Positions 16,826-25,888 of a DNA stretch of 64,000 nt are shown here, one piece after another. The notes below the pieces were generated by a model. That model had not been told where the DNA came from, did no database searches, and saw nothing but the letters and a program-made list of their open reading frames with translations. Source of the stretch: Taishania sp037189645 (GTDB lineage Bacteria; Bacteroidota; Bacteroidia; Flavobacteriales_D; Crocinitomicaceae); NCBI GenBank assembly GCA_037189645.1, contig JBBCIY010000002.1, positions 310,001 to 374,000 on the forward strand, read 5' to 3'. How positions within the stretch are numbered: the stretch's first letter is position 1; each line of letters opens with the position of its first letter. The position numbers and the translations under genes are program-made.

Positions 16826-18727
16826 CTATGCCCTGTTCGCTTCCCGTACTTCTTTCACTGAGTAATAAAATACCATTCCGAAACCGATCCCAAGCATCAG
16901 GTGAAAAGGAACCATTCCCAAATCACCGTAAATGGCACGGTTGATCGCCGTAAACAGGAATATGACAGCAAAGATCCCTTCCAGGATATTGATAATTGAA
17001 AGCTTCTTTTTATCGTATTTGTTCTGCTTGAATTCAGACTTTCTGGACACGTTGAATTTCGGTGTTCGTACAAACGAGCTTTTGATGCCCAGGTATCCTT
17101 CGATGACAGCAACCGTGTTGTTGATCGACATCCCCATTGACATGATCAGGAATGTAAAGAACCGTCCGATGAACTGGAAAAATGATTTTTTACCGTTTTC
17201 TTTCCTGTCTTTGAAGGAAAACCAGTAATACACCATCAGGAACAAGGTGCTGATAATGAAGATGCTCATAAACCGCAAAATGTAATTCAGGTCAGAGAAG
17301 CTGTCTTTCACGTGCAGCACGACCAGGCTCAGCAGGGCCACCATCAGGATGAACAGGAATACAGACGAGTTGAACAGGTGAGACACACCATGCACCCTGT
17401 CTGAAAATTTCACGCCTTTTGTGGTCAGCAAACGTTTCCACATCTTTTTGAAACACTCCACACCACCTTTCATCCAGCGGTGCTGCTGGCTTTTCAGCGC
17501 CGACATCGTGATCGGCAGCTCCGCAGGAGAAATGACATCTTCCAGGTACTGGAATTTCCATCCTTTCATTTGGGCGCGGTAGCTCAGGTCAAGGTCTTCT
17601 GTCAACGTATCGTGTTCCCATCCTCCTGCATCTTCAATGCATGTTTTTCTCCAGATACCACCCGTTCCGTTGAAGTTAATGAAGTGGCCTGCGGAGTTCC
17701 TTCCACCCTGCTCAATGGCAAAATGGCCGTTCAGTCCGAAAGCCTGGAGTTCCGTCAGCAAAGAATAGTCTTTATTGAGATGCCCCCAGCGGGTCTGTAC
17801 AACACCTACTTTCTCATCCTGGAAATAAGGCATGGTTCTTTTCAGGAAATCGGGCTCAGGAATGAAATCCGCGTCAAAGATAGCGATGAAATCACCTTCT
17901 ACCCGGTCCATAGCGGCATCCAGCGCTCCGGCTTTGTATCCTGTCCTGTCTACCCGGTGAATGTGCTGTATGTTGACACCGGTAGCGGCTACTTCAGCTA
18001 CTTTTTTGGCGATCAGGTCTTTCGTTTCATCCGTTGAATCATCCAATACCTGGATTTGCAGCTTGTCTTTCGGGTAGTCAAAAGCAGCACACGCATCAAT
18101 GATCCGTTCCGCTACGTACATTTCATTGAACATCGGGAGCTGTACCGTAACTTTTGGAGCGGTCTCCGGGTCGAATTCAGGCTCCTGCAAAGATTTTTTC
18201 TTTTTATTCCTGGCGTATGTAATTGCCAGGTTGAACTGCAGAACACTGTAAAAGAAAATCAGTAAGAGAAAAAGCCCGTACAGTGTCAATACGATCTTTC
18301 CGACCAAATGCGACCAGTAATGTTCCTGGACATACACCTTCCCGTTCGCGTCTGTCATTTTCCTGTCTCCCCAGTTAAATAACCAGGAAACTTTCAGGCT
18401 GGCAGGAATGGGGGTGCCGAATGTATAATTCTCCAGGTGATCCTGTGTAATATCGAACGTAAATGTACTGTCTTTCTTATACGTGTTGTCGGAAATTTTG
18501 AACTCATAATTTCCCAGTGGTACATCCTTGAACTGAAAATGCCCGGCTGCATCTGTCTTTACGATGAATGAGTCTTTCGTTTCGGTATTCTGAATGACAA
18601 CACCAACATCCTCTATTGCTTTCTTGTTCCTTTCATCAATGAGGTTCCCCTGAACAAGTTTGGAGACCTGAGAAAAGACAGTACCTGAACAAGTAATCAG
18701 CAGTACTGTAAGGAAATGTATACGCAT
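16826..18727 (-). CDS. Membrane glycosyltransferase family 2 with N-terminal carboxypeptidase-regulatory-like domain
   Basis: A 633-residue inner-membrane protein. A signal-like N-terminus (MRIHFLTVLLITCSGTVFSQ) is followed by a carboxypeptidase-regulatory-like beta-sandwich (~25-105, VQGNLIDERNKKAIEDVGVV, AAGHFQFKDVPLGNYEFKI). A membrane segment at ~135-165 leads to a GT-A catalytic domain with VLDDSTDET, IFDADFIPEPDF, TEDLDLSYR and QQHRW, the D,D,D,QxxRW set of processive cellulose-synthase-like enzymes. Four to five membrane helices form the C-terminal half. It likely builds or exports a cell-surface polysaccharide or glycolipid; the sugar is unknown. The exported front domain fused to the transferase is unusual. 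Confidence 0.92.
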   Translation of the reverse strand: MRIHFLTVLLITCSGTVFSQVSKLVQGNLIDERNKKAIEDVGVVIQNTETKDSFIVKTDAAGHFQFKDVPLGNYEFKISDNTYKKDSTFTFDITQDHLENYTFGTPIPASLKVSWLFNWGDRKMTDANGKVYVQEHYWSHLVGKIVLTLYGLFLLLIFFYSVLQFNLAITYARNKKKKSLQEPEFDPETAPKVTVQLPMFNEMYVAERIIDACAAFDYPKDKLQIQVLDDSTDETKDLIAKKVAEVAATGVNIQHIHRVDRTGYKAGALDAAMDRVEGDFIAIFDADFIPEPDFLKRTMPYFQDEKVGVVQTRWGHLNKDYSLLTELQAFGLNGHFAIEQGGRNSAGHFINFNGTGGIWRKTCIEDAGGWEHDTLTEDLDLSYRAQMKGWKFQYLEDVISPAELPITMSALKSQQHRWMKGGVECFKKMWKRLLTTKGVKFSDRVHGVSHLFNSSVFLFILMVALLSLVVLHVKDSFSDLNYILRFMSIFIISTLFLMVYYWFSFKDRKENGKKSFFQFIGRFFTFLIMSMGMSINNTVAVIEGYLGIKSSFVRTPKFNVSRKSEFKQNKYDKKKLSIINILEGIFAVIFLFTAINRAIYGDLGMVPFHLMLGIGFGMVFYYSVKEVREANRA

Positions 18728-18756
18728 AAGTCAAAAATTATTACCAAAGGTGGGCG

Positions 18757-18764
18757 CAAAGTTA
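18757..18764 (-). promoter_or_regulatory. -7 promoter element for the glycosyltransferase gene
   Basis: CAAAGTTA on + reads TAACTTTG on minus, a perfect TAnnTTTG, 29 bases before the start at 18727. A near match (TAACTTTA, 18827-18834) faces the divergent subtilase gene. Confidence 0.5.
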
Positions 18765-18863
18765 TTCAATTCTCGAATAATATAACAGAAAAGTAAATTA
18801 AATCCTGAGTTCAGTCAAAAAAATAGTAACTTTAGTCGCAAACTATTGTATAATTTTTTCCTT

Positions 18864-21800
18864 ATGAATAAACTATTACTCTTTATTCTCACCCTTTTTG
18901 TGTGGTGTATGGCCGGGGTTATCAATGCCCAGACCGGCAAGAATCATTTTGATAATAAACCGTATGTCGAAGGAGAATTTTTAATCCAGCTGACTTCTGA
19001 AAGCGGTCTGAAAGAAGTACTGGATGCTGTTCCGTCAGAATACCAGCTTGAAGTAGTGGAATTCCTTTCACCACCCATGCTGATCTGGCTGGTAAAATTC
19101 GACCATCATGCGATCTCTCATGAAGCAATGCAATACTGGTTCTATTCTCAGAAGAATGTCACAGTGGCTGATTATAACTATTATGTTCAGATGCGTTCGA
19201 CCATTCCGGGCGATCCCAGCTTTAGCCAGCAGTGGCATCACAACAATACCGGACAGACGGGAGGTACACCGGATGCGGATATTGATTCGGACCTGGCATG
19301 GGACATCACAACCGGAGGTACCACTGCTACCAATGACGATATTGTTATCTGCCTGATCGAGAGCGGGAACCTGGATCACCAGGACATCAGTCCCAACAGG
19401 TGGAGAAATACGGCAGAGATCCCGGGAAATGGCATTGACGATGATGGAAACGGTTATGTAGATGACTACAACGGGTGGAATCCCGTACAAGGGAACGATA
19501 ATTACGGAACGGGTGCCCATGGTACGAACTGCCTGGGAATGATGGGTGCGAAAGGAGACAACGGCCTGAATGTCGCAGGAGCAAATTGGGATGTGAAGCT
19601 GATGGTCGTAGGAGATTACCAGATCAATACCCAGGCGAACGCGATTTCGGCATATACCTATCCCCTGGTGATGCGCAAGCGGTGGAACCAATCGAATGGT
19701 ACACAAGGCGCGCTCGTTGTGGCAACAAGCTCTTCCTGGGGGATTGATGGTGCAAACCCGGCAAATTACCCGCTGTGGTGCCAGTTTTATGATACGCTGG
19801 GCTACCATGGGATCTTGAACATCGGTGCAACAACCAATTCCAACCTGAATGTGGACACGGCAGGAGATATGCCGACAGCTTGCCCGAGTGATTATATGAT
19901 CGGTGTAGGACGTACAGACCACAACGATAATACAGCCGGAGGATACGGAGTGAATACGATTCCGCTGGGAGCTCCGGGAATCAACGTTGTGACAACTGCA
20001 GGTACAAATGGCATTACTACAACTACCGGGACATCGTTCTCATGTCCGCTGACGGCAGGAGTTGTTGGCCTCGCGTATTCCATTCCCTGCCCGAGCTTTA
20101 TGTCGATTGTAAGATCAAACCCGAGACTGGGAGCAGACCTGGTAAGGGAAGCCCTGATCGGAGGTGTGGATGTTAAATCACAATTGGCAACGAGGTTTAC
20201 TACAAGCGGGCGCCTCAATTCCAGGAATACACTGGATCTTTTAATGGCTGAAACATGCAGTTCCTGTTTTGCTACGGATGTCAATGCTTCATCAACAGAA
20301 ACAAATGCGACGATTACTTTTAACGCGGATGCAGAAGTGAATGCAACCAGTCTGCATTGGAGACAGGTCGGAAGCAGCTCGTGGAATACGGTGAGTGGAG
20401 TGTCATCTCCTTACCAGCTGAATGGTCTGAATGAATGTACTGCCTATGAATATTACCTGGAATTTACTTGTTCTGCTGAAACAGGAGAATCTTCTGTGGG
20501 AACATTTAATACGACCGGGTGCGGAAATTGCGTGGATCTGACATACTGTGATTCCAGGGCGACAGGTTCAGGTCAGTCCCGTATCGCATTTATTTCTCCC
20601 TCGGGAGTTGTAAGTACAATTACGAATTACACGGAGACGGATAACTGGGGAGGAGATGTGGAAGATGGATATGTGTATGGAAACCTGGTATTGATGAACG
20701 GAACAGGTGCTAATCCCAACGAAGGTTGCGGGACAATTTCCAATGCGGCTGCTATTTCAGGAAACATTGCAGTTGCAGTAAGAGGTAACTGTGAGTTTGC
20801 TGCCAAGGCTTTAAATGCGCAGAATGCAGGAGCAACCGCTTTGATCATTATCAATAACCAGGGAACGGCACCGCCATTGTTAGGCGCGGGAACAGGATCA
20901 GGAGGAATTACCATTCCGGTTGTGATGATCAGCCAGAGCCAGGGAGCTGGTTTGCTGTCCACGCTGACAAACGGACAGGCGGCTACGGGACTGATGGGAG
21001 TCCAGCATGAGTGGATCGAATCATTTACATTGGATAATGTTACAACCGCAAGCGGTGACAATAACGGCTATGCGGCGGCAAACGGAACAACCTCGCTTTC
21101 ACTGGAAGCAGGAAACAACTACCTGTTCACACTGGTTCCGGGATTTGACGCGCAGGCGCTTCCGGAATATACGCGAATATGGCTGGATGCCAACCAGAAC
21201 GGATCTTTTGAAACAAATGAGCTCATTTACGATCAGGGTGCCACATCTGTTGGAACATTGACGGGGGTAGTAACGATCCCTCCTTCTGCACTGGCAGGAA
21301 GCACCCGTTTACGTGTCCAGATGGCTTACCAGGGAACAGGGCAGACGACTCTTCCCGCTGTGTGTGGTGATTTTACGTGGGGAGAAGTGGAAGATTACTG
21401 TGTAACGATAGGAGCAGCTGAAATTTGTAATTATGTGGTAACATCAGTAACCTCGGATCCGACCTGTAACGGAGCTGCGGATGGAAGCATTGCTGTAACT
21501 GTAAGCGGTGGAACACCTCCATACACGTACAGCTGGAATCCTTCAAATGGAAATGCATCTTCGCTGACCGGGCTGGGAGCAGGCAGCTACAGCATTACCA
21601 TAACCGATGCGACCGGATGCGATACGACGATCTTCTATACATTAACTGAACCTGTTACTGTAGTTTCTTCATTTACTTCGTCTGTCAGCCAGTTAACGGT
21701 GGCATTCACCAATACTTCGTCGCCTGGAACATACAGCTGGAATTTCGGAGACGGGAATACAAGCACTCAAACCGATCCCGTACATACATATGCCGCACCA

Positions 21801-22145
21801 GGTGATTACAACGTATGCCTGGATGTGACAACTGCATGTGGAACAGTGACTACGTGCAATACTATTGGGGTTTCAAATGTGGGACTGGATGACATGACCG
21901 TAAATCAGCTGTCAGTTTACCCGAATCCGTCAAAAGGTGTGGTAAACTTCAGGCTGGAGGATCACACCAGTCTTTCCGGTATCAGCATTGTTGACCTGGT
22001 GGGTAAAGAATTGTTCAGTGTTCCTGTCGATTCGGAACAGACAACGGTTAATATGGCCGGTATGTCAGCAGGAACCTACCTGTACCGGGTGATTTCGGAA
22101 ACCGGGGTGACCGTTTACAGTGGTAAGTTAATTATTGAAGATTAA
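18864..22145 (+). CDS. Secreted multidomain subtilisin-like protein with T9SS sorting domain
   Basis: A 1093-residue cell-surface or secreted protein. The signal peptide is MNKLLLFILTLFVWCMAGVINAQ; an upstream start at 18846 would add six residues before it. The S8 peptidase domain (~110-460) has the family landmarks NGIDDDGNGYVDDYNGW, AHGTN (His) and TTGTSFSCP (Ser). The expected catalytic Asp position reads LIESG, so it is Glu. It is followed by a fibronectin-III-like domain (~470-550), a protease-associated domain (~600-710), a GEVED domain (~720-850), a SprB-like repeat (~860-930), a PKD domain (~935-1005) and a type A T9SS sorting tail with YPNPSKG. It has its own UUCG terminator. Confidence 0.94.
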   Translation: MNKLLLFILTLFVWCMAGVINAQTGKNHFDNKPYVEGEFLIQLTSESGLKEVLDAVPSEYQLEVVEFLSPPMLIWLVKFDHHAISHEAMQYWFYSQKNVTVADYNYYVQMRSTIPGDPSFSQQWHHNNTGQTGGTPDADIDSDLAWDITTGGTTATNDDIVICLIESGNLDHQDISPNRWRNTAEIPGNGIDDDGNGYVDDYNGWNPVQGNDNYGTGAHGTNCLGMMGAKGDNGLNVAGANWDVKLMVVGDYQINTQANAISAYTYPLVMRKRWNQSNGTQGALVVATSSSWGIDGANPANYPLWCQFYDTLGYHGILNIGATTNSNLNVDTAGDMPTACPSDYMIGVGRTDHNDNTAGGYGVNTIPLGAPGINVVTTAGTNGITTTTGTSFSCPLTAGVVGLAYSIPCPSFMSIVRSNPRLGADLVREALIGGVDVKSQLATRFTTSGRLNSRNTLDLLMAETCSSCFATDVNASSTETNATITFNADAEVNATSLHWRQVGSSSWNTVSGVSSPYQLNGLNECTAYEYYLEFTCSAETGESSVGTFNTTGCGNCVDLTYCDSRATGSGQSRIAFISPSGVVSTITNYTETDNWGGDVEDGYVYGNLVLMNGTGANPNEGCGTISNAAAISGNIAVAVRGNCEFAAKALNAQNAGATALIIINNQGTAPPLLGAGTGSGGITIPVVMISQSQGAGLLSTLTNGQAATGLMGVQHEWIESFTLDNVTTASGDNNGYAAANGTTSLSLEAGNNYLFTLVPGFDAQALPEYTRIWLDANQNGSFETNELIYDQGATSVGTLTGVVTIPPSALAGSTRLRVQMAYQGTGQTTLPAVCGDFTWGEVEDYCVTIGAAEICNYVVTSVTSDPTCNGAADGSIAVTVSGGTPPYTYSWNPSNGNASSLTGLGAGSYSITITDATGCDTTIFYTLTEPVTVVSSFTSSVSQLTVAFTNTSSPGTYSWNFGDGNTSTQTDPVHTYAAPGDYNVCLDVTTACGTVTTCNTIGVSNVGLDDMTVNQLSVYPNPSKGVVNFRLEDHTSLSGISIVDLVGKELFSVPVDSEQTTVNMAGMSAGTYLYRVISETGVTVYSGKLIIED

Positions 22146-22494
22146 GGAAGATTAAATTATTAACAGATGAGGGGGCTTCGGCTCCCTTTTTTGTGCGACA
22201 CTATTTACCATGAATGAAGCAGAAAGCAACCGGGATTTTCCTGGTTACTGGTCATTGCTTTGCCAGGCATTATCACAGCGACACTCGGTACTGATAGACA
22301 GACAGCAAATTTTTAAGAAAATAGTCCTTTTTAGGTGTAAGTTCAATATTTTTTATACTTTTAGATTATTCTATAAGGTTAACTATTAACCGATTATGGT
22401 TTATTTAAAGTGGAAATAACCTGCTCACAAGGTATAAATTGTGGGGGCGGATCTGAAAAGCCTTACGAGTAAGATCATAAAATTACAATTAAAC
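22146..22494. other. Long intergenic region before aqpZ
   Basis: This 349-base gap holds the subtilase terminator and a small imperfect hairpin near 22226-22245 (AACC.GGA with TCC.GGTT). The rest is AT-rich leader of aqpZ; no reading frame, tRNA or known riboswitch pattern was recognised, and no perfect TAnnTTTG element was found. Confidence 0.5.
22171..22192 (+). terminator. UUCG-tetraloop terminator after the subtilase gene
   Basis: GGGGGC, TTCG loop and GCTCCC (one G-T pair) are followed by six T at 22187-22192, a textbook intrinsic terminator 26 bases past the stop. Confidence 0.92.
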
Positions 22495-23175
22495 ATGAAA
22501 AAGTATTTAGCAGAGTTTATCGGTACATTCTGGCTGGTTCTGGGCGGATGTGGTAGTGCGGTTTTGGCGGCAGGTTTCCCTGAAGTTGGAATCGGGCTGG
22601 TTGGCGTTTCCATTGCATTTGGATTGACAGTCTTGACAATCGCGTATTCTTTCGGGCACATTTCCGGAGCACATCTGAATCCGGCTGTAACAATCGGGTT
22701 ATGGGCAGGTGGCCGGATAGACGCAAAGGAAATAGTTCCTTACATCATCTCACAGGTATTGGGGGCCATTACCGCAGCGGGTGTCCTGTATGTTATTGTG
22801 AGTGGAAACGGCAGTGAGATCGGAAATTTTGCCGCCAATGGATATGGAGAGCATTCTCCTGGAGGTTACAGCATGAATGCCGCCATTGTGACGGAACTGG
22901 TAATGACATTCATATTCTTGCTGGTCATCCTTGGAGCTACGGATAGCAAGGCGCCGGGCGGATTTGCAGGAATTGCGATCGGGTTGGCCTTAACGTTGAT
23001 CCACCTGATCAGCATACCGGTTACAAATACATCGGTCAATCCTGCAAGAAGTATCAGCCAGGCTGTATTTGTCGGTGATTGGGCATTGTCACAGCTTTGG
23101 CTGTTTATTGTCATCCCTACGATCGGAGCAGCCATTGCCGGTCTGGTTTACAAGTTCTGCTTTAAATCAGAATGA
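22495..23175 (+). CDS. aqpZ: Aquaporin Z
   Basis: A 226-residue inner-membrane water channel of the MIP family. The start is ATG 22495 (MKKYLAEFIGTFWLVLGGCG), matching the family; the longer frame from GTG 22441 adds an implausible charged leader. Both pore half-helices are present: HLNPAVTIG near residue 60 and SVNPARSIS near residue 180, with Asn-Pro-Ala boxes intact. Six membrane segments are evident. The AEFIGTFWLVLGGCGSAV opening is characteristic of AqpZ rather than glycerol channels. It is monocistronic, bounded by terminators on both sides. Confidence 0.95.
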   Translation: MKKYLAEFIGTFWLVLGGCGSAVLAAGFPEVGIGLVGVSIAFGLTVLTIAYSFGHISGAHLNPAVTIGLWAGGRIDAKEIVPYIISQVLGAITAAGVLYVIVSGNGSEIGNFAANGYGEHSPGGYSMNAAIVTELVMTFIFLLVILGATDSKAPGGFAGIAIGLALTLIHLISIPVTNTSVNPARSISQAVFVGDWALSQLWLFIVIPTIGAAIAGLVYKFCFKSE

Positions 23176-23219
23176 TCGCTGAGGTAACATAGTGAACATC
23201 GACATAACCTTATTCTAAG

Positions 23220-23255
23220 AAGGGGAATACCTGTTTCTGTGGTGTTTCCCTTTTT
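23220..23255 (+). terminator. Intrinsic terminator after aqpZ
   Basis: AAGGGGAATACC (23220-23231) pairs imperfectly with GGTGTTTCCCTTT (from 23241), followed by further T to 23255. Confidence 0.75.
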
Positions 23256-23308
23256 AGTTCATTGTTCAGATTTCACAGGAAAGCAATTTAGTTGAGCCGG
23301 CTCCCTTT

Positions 23309-23710
23309 TTACTGCTTTTTGTGAGGCCGTTCAAATTTAATGGGCAGCACAACGTATGATTCTACCTCCTTTTTTTCCGGGTAAGAGTAGGCAGGTTTCC
23401 AGTTAGGCATTTTCTTCAGGACCTTTATTGCCGATTCACTGCAGGTAGCACATCCTTCGATACCTCTCCGCACCTGGATGTCTTTTATCACTCCTGTTTC
23501 ACTGACAGTAAAACGCAGGTTGACACGATCAACACCGTAAAAATCGTCCGGGATTTCAAGGTGATCATTGATAAACCGGATCATTTCGGAATACCCTCCC
23601 GGGTAGGTTGCTTCACTGATCAGGGAACGTGACGGATGATTGACCTGCTTTTCCTGGGAATACAGGGAAAAAGAAACAAAATATACAATGAGTAACTGCC
23701 AGTTTTTCAT
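23309..23710 (-). CDS. Small TonB C-terminal-domain protein
   Basis: A 133-residue exported protein made of a signal peptide (MKNWQLLIVYFVSFSLYSQ) and a TonB-like C-terminal domain. The diagnostic pattern is VNLRFTVSETGVIKDIQVRRGI, then SAIKVLKKMPNWKPAYSYPE and a final VVLPIKF strand. A GCATC pair of cysteines sits mid-domain. It lacks the proline-rich periplasmic spacer and the ExbB/D-contacting anchor of true TonB, so it is a soluble relative rather than an energy transducer. ATG 23710 was chosen; the longer frame to 23854 adds 48 residues before the signal peptide. Confidence 0.85.
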   Translation of the reverse strand: MKNWQLLIVYFVSFSLYSQEKQVNHPSRSLISEATYPGGYSEMIRFINDHLEIPDDFYGVDRVNLRFTVSETGVIKDIQVRRGIEGCATCSESAIKVLKKMPNWKPAYSYPEKKEVESYVVLPIKFERPHKKQ

Positions 23711-23947
23711 ACCGTACAAATTACTACATTCTCCGGGAAATGAAAAATAAAATGAACGAACGGTGGTAGTTATTGAGTAAAAGGCCGGACTACCAGCAGG
23801 ATCAATTGTCGAATAAAGGAGCGATATAGCCTCTGAATGAGTTCTTTCCTGCATTTAACATTATTCCCTTCTGCCGGTTTTTGACCCATTTTTGAAAATT
23901 CTTTGATTAACCGTCAAACAGTTAATTCAAGATAAAAATTTTTCACG

Positions 23948-23955
23948 TACCTTTG
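23948..23955 (+). promoter_or_regulatory. -7 promoter element for lepA
   Basis: TACCTTTG is a perfect TAnnTTTG located 36 bases before the lepA start codon. Confidence 0.5.
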
Positions 23956-23990
23956 CAAGTCTTTGCCCAAAAGCAACTTTAAAATAGTTT

Positions 23991-25787
23991 ATGAAGCACA
24001 TTCGAAATTTCTGTATTATCGCCCACATCGACCATGGTAAAAGCACCTTGGCGGACCGTTTACTGCAAACAACCGGAACCATTGCGGACCGGGATATGCA
24101 AGCACAGGCCCTGGACGATATGGATTTGGAACGTGAACGTGGTATTACGATCAAGTCGCATGCCATTCAGATGAACTATAAGCACGAAGGGCAGGATTAT
24201 ATCCTGAACCTGATCGACACCCCGGGACACGTAGACTTTTCTTATGAAGTTTCGCGTTCTATCGCTGCGTGCGAGGGTGCTTTGCTGATCGTGGATGCTT
24301 CGCAGGGGATTGAGGCGCAGACCATTTCCAACCTGTACCTGGCCCTGGAGCACGACCTGGAGATTATCCCGGTCCTGAATAAAATGGACCTGCCGGGAGC
24401 GATGCCGGAGGAAGTTTCCGACCAGATCGTGGACCTGATCGGCTGCAGCCTGGATGATATCATTCCTGCTTCCGGTAAAACAGGTTTGGGTGTAGACAGA
24501 ATACTGGAAGCTGTTGTGAACCGTATTCCTGCTCCGAAAGGTGATGAAAATGCACCATTGCAGGCGATGATTTTCGACTCTGTTTTTAATTCATTCCGGG
24601 GAATCATTGCTTATTTCCGGGTGAAGAACGGAGTGATCCGGAAAGGCCAGAAAGTTAAATTTTTCAATACGGGAAGGGAATACAATGCCGATGAAATCGG
24701 TATTCTTAAAATGGACCTCGTCCCCAAAAATGAAGTCAGGGCAGGTGATGTCGGTTATATTATTTCAGGAATCAAGCAGGCAAATGAAGTTAAAGTAGGG
24801 GATACCATTACGTCAAAAGATAATCCGTGCAGTGAGGCGATCAAAGGATTTGAGGATGTCAAGCCGATGGTATTCGCGGGTATTTATCCGGTCGATACGG
24901 AAGATTACGAAGAGCTGCGTTACTCCATGGAGAAATTGCAGTTGAATGATTCCTCCCTGGTCTTTGAACCGGAGTCTTCACAGGCTCTGGGCTTTGGTTT
25001 CCGTTGTGGATTCCTGGGAATGCTGCACATGGAGATCATCCAGGAGCGCCTGGAAAGAGAATTCAAGATGACGGTAATTACAACCGTTCCGAACGTGTCT
25101 TACCATGCGTATATGAAGAAAGACCCGGATGAGTTGCTGATTGTCAATAACCCCTCAGAATTGCCAGATCCTTCAGGGATGGACAGGATCGAGGAGCCGT
25201 ACATCAATTCCCAGGTAATTACGAAAGCGGAATATGTCGGTGCGATCATGACGCTCTGCATCGAGAAAAGAGGCGAGCTGAAAAATCAGGTGTACCTGAC
25301 ACAGGACCGTGTGGAGCTGACATTTGAAATGCCGCTGGCTGAGATCGTATTCGATTTCTACGATCGCCTGAAAACAGTTTCACGTGGTTATGCTTCGTTT
25401 GATTATCACCCGATCGGCTACAAACCGTCTGACCTGATCAAGATGGATCTGCTGCTGAACGGAGAACAGGTGGATGCGCTTTCCGCCCTGGTGCACCGTT
25501 CAAACGCTTTTGATCTGGGAAAACGCATTTGTCTGAAATTAAAGGACCTCATTCCAAGACAACAATTTGAGATTCCTATCCAGGCAGCGATCGGTGCGAA
25601 AGTCATTGCCCGTGAAACGATCAAAGCCTTGAGAAAAGACGTAACGGCAAAATGTTACGGTGGGGATATCACACGGAAGCGGAAACTGCTCGAAAAGCAG
25701 AAAGAAGGGAAAAAGAGAATGCGCCAGGTCGGACGGGTAGAAGTTCCGCAGGAAGCGTTCCTTGCCGTCTTGAAGCTCAATGATTAA
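23991..25787 (+). CDS. lepA: Elongation factor 4
   Basis: A 598-residue ribosome-associated GTPase (EF4/LepA) that acts on stalled or maturing ribosomes. The G domain carries AHIDHGKST (G1, residues ~10-18), ERGITIKSHAI (G2), DTPGHVDF (G3) and NKMDLP (G4). EF-G-like domains follow, including QALGFGFRCGFLGMLHMEI. The LepA-specific C-terminal domain ends with KCYGGDITRKRKLLEKQKEG, the hallmark of the family. Length and start match the family. A terminator follows. Confidence 0.98.
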   Translation: MKHIRNFCIIAHIDHGKSTLADRLLQTTGTIADRDMQAQALDDMDLERERGITIKSHAIQMNYKHEGQDYILNLIDTPGHVDFSYEVSRSIAACEGALLIVDASQGIEAQTISNLYLALEHDLEIIPVLNKMDLPGAMPEEVSDQIVDLIGCSLDDIIPASGKTGLGVDRILEAVVNRIPAPKGDENAPLQAMIFDSVFNSFRGIIAYFRVKNGVIRKGQKVKFFNTGREYNADEIGILKMDLVPKNEVRAGDVGYIISGIKQANEVKVGDTITSKDNPCSEAIKGFEDVKPMVFAGIYPVDTEDYEELRYSMEKLQLNDSSLVFEPESSQALGFGFRCGFLGMLHMEIIQERLEREFKMTVITTVPNVSYHAYMKKDPDELLIVNNPSELPDPSGMDRIEEPYINSQVITKAEYVGAIMTLCIEKRGELKNQVYLTQDRVELTFEMPLAEIVFDFYDRLKTVSRGYASFDYHPIGYKPSDLIKMDLLLNGEQVDALSALVHRSNAFDLGKRICLKLKDLIPRQQFEIPIQAAIGAKVIARETIKALRKDVTAKCYGGDITRKRKLLEKQKEGKKRMRQVGRVEVPQEAFLAVLKLND

Positions 25788-25807
25788 GAGATTAAATTGA
25801 TATGTTT

Positions 25808-25838
25808 AAAATCTTCGCCTGACAGGCGGAGATTTTTT
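25808..25838 (+). terminator. Intrinsic terminator after lepA
   Basis: AAAATCTTCGCCT (25808-25820) pairs with AGGCGGAGATTTT (25824-25836) through 13 positions with one T-G pair and a 3-base turn, ending in T. Confidence 0.85.
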
Positions 25839-25888
25839 GTTTTGAGCCGGACCTTTTATACCTTTATACTTTATTTTACAACAAGACA

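Noticed and set aside
19068..19922. 284-codon minus-strand frame opposite the subtilase
   Set aside because: No start context or domain; an artefact of codon use in the real gene.
22195..22490. Riboswitch or small RNA in the long leader of aqpZ
   Set aside because: Only a weak hairpin is present; no conserved riboswitch pattern could be recognised.
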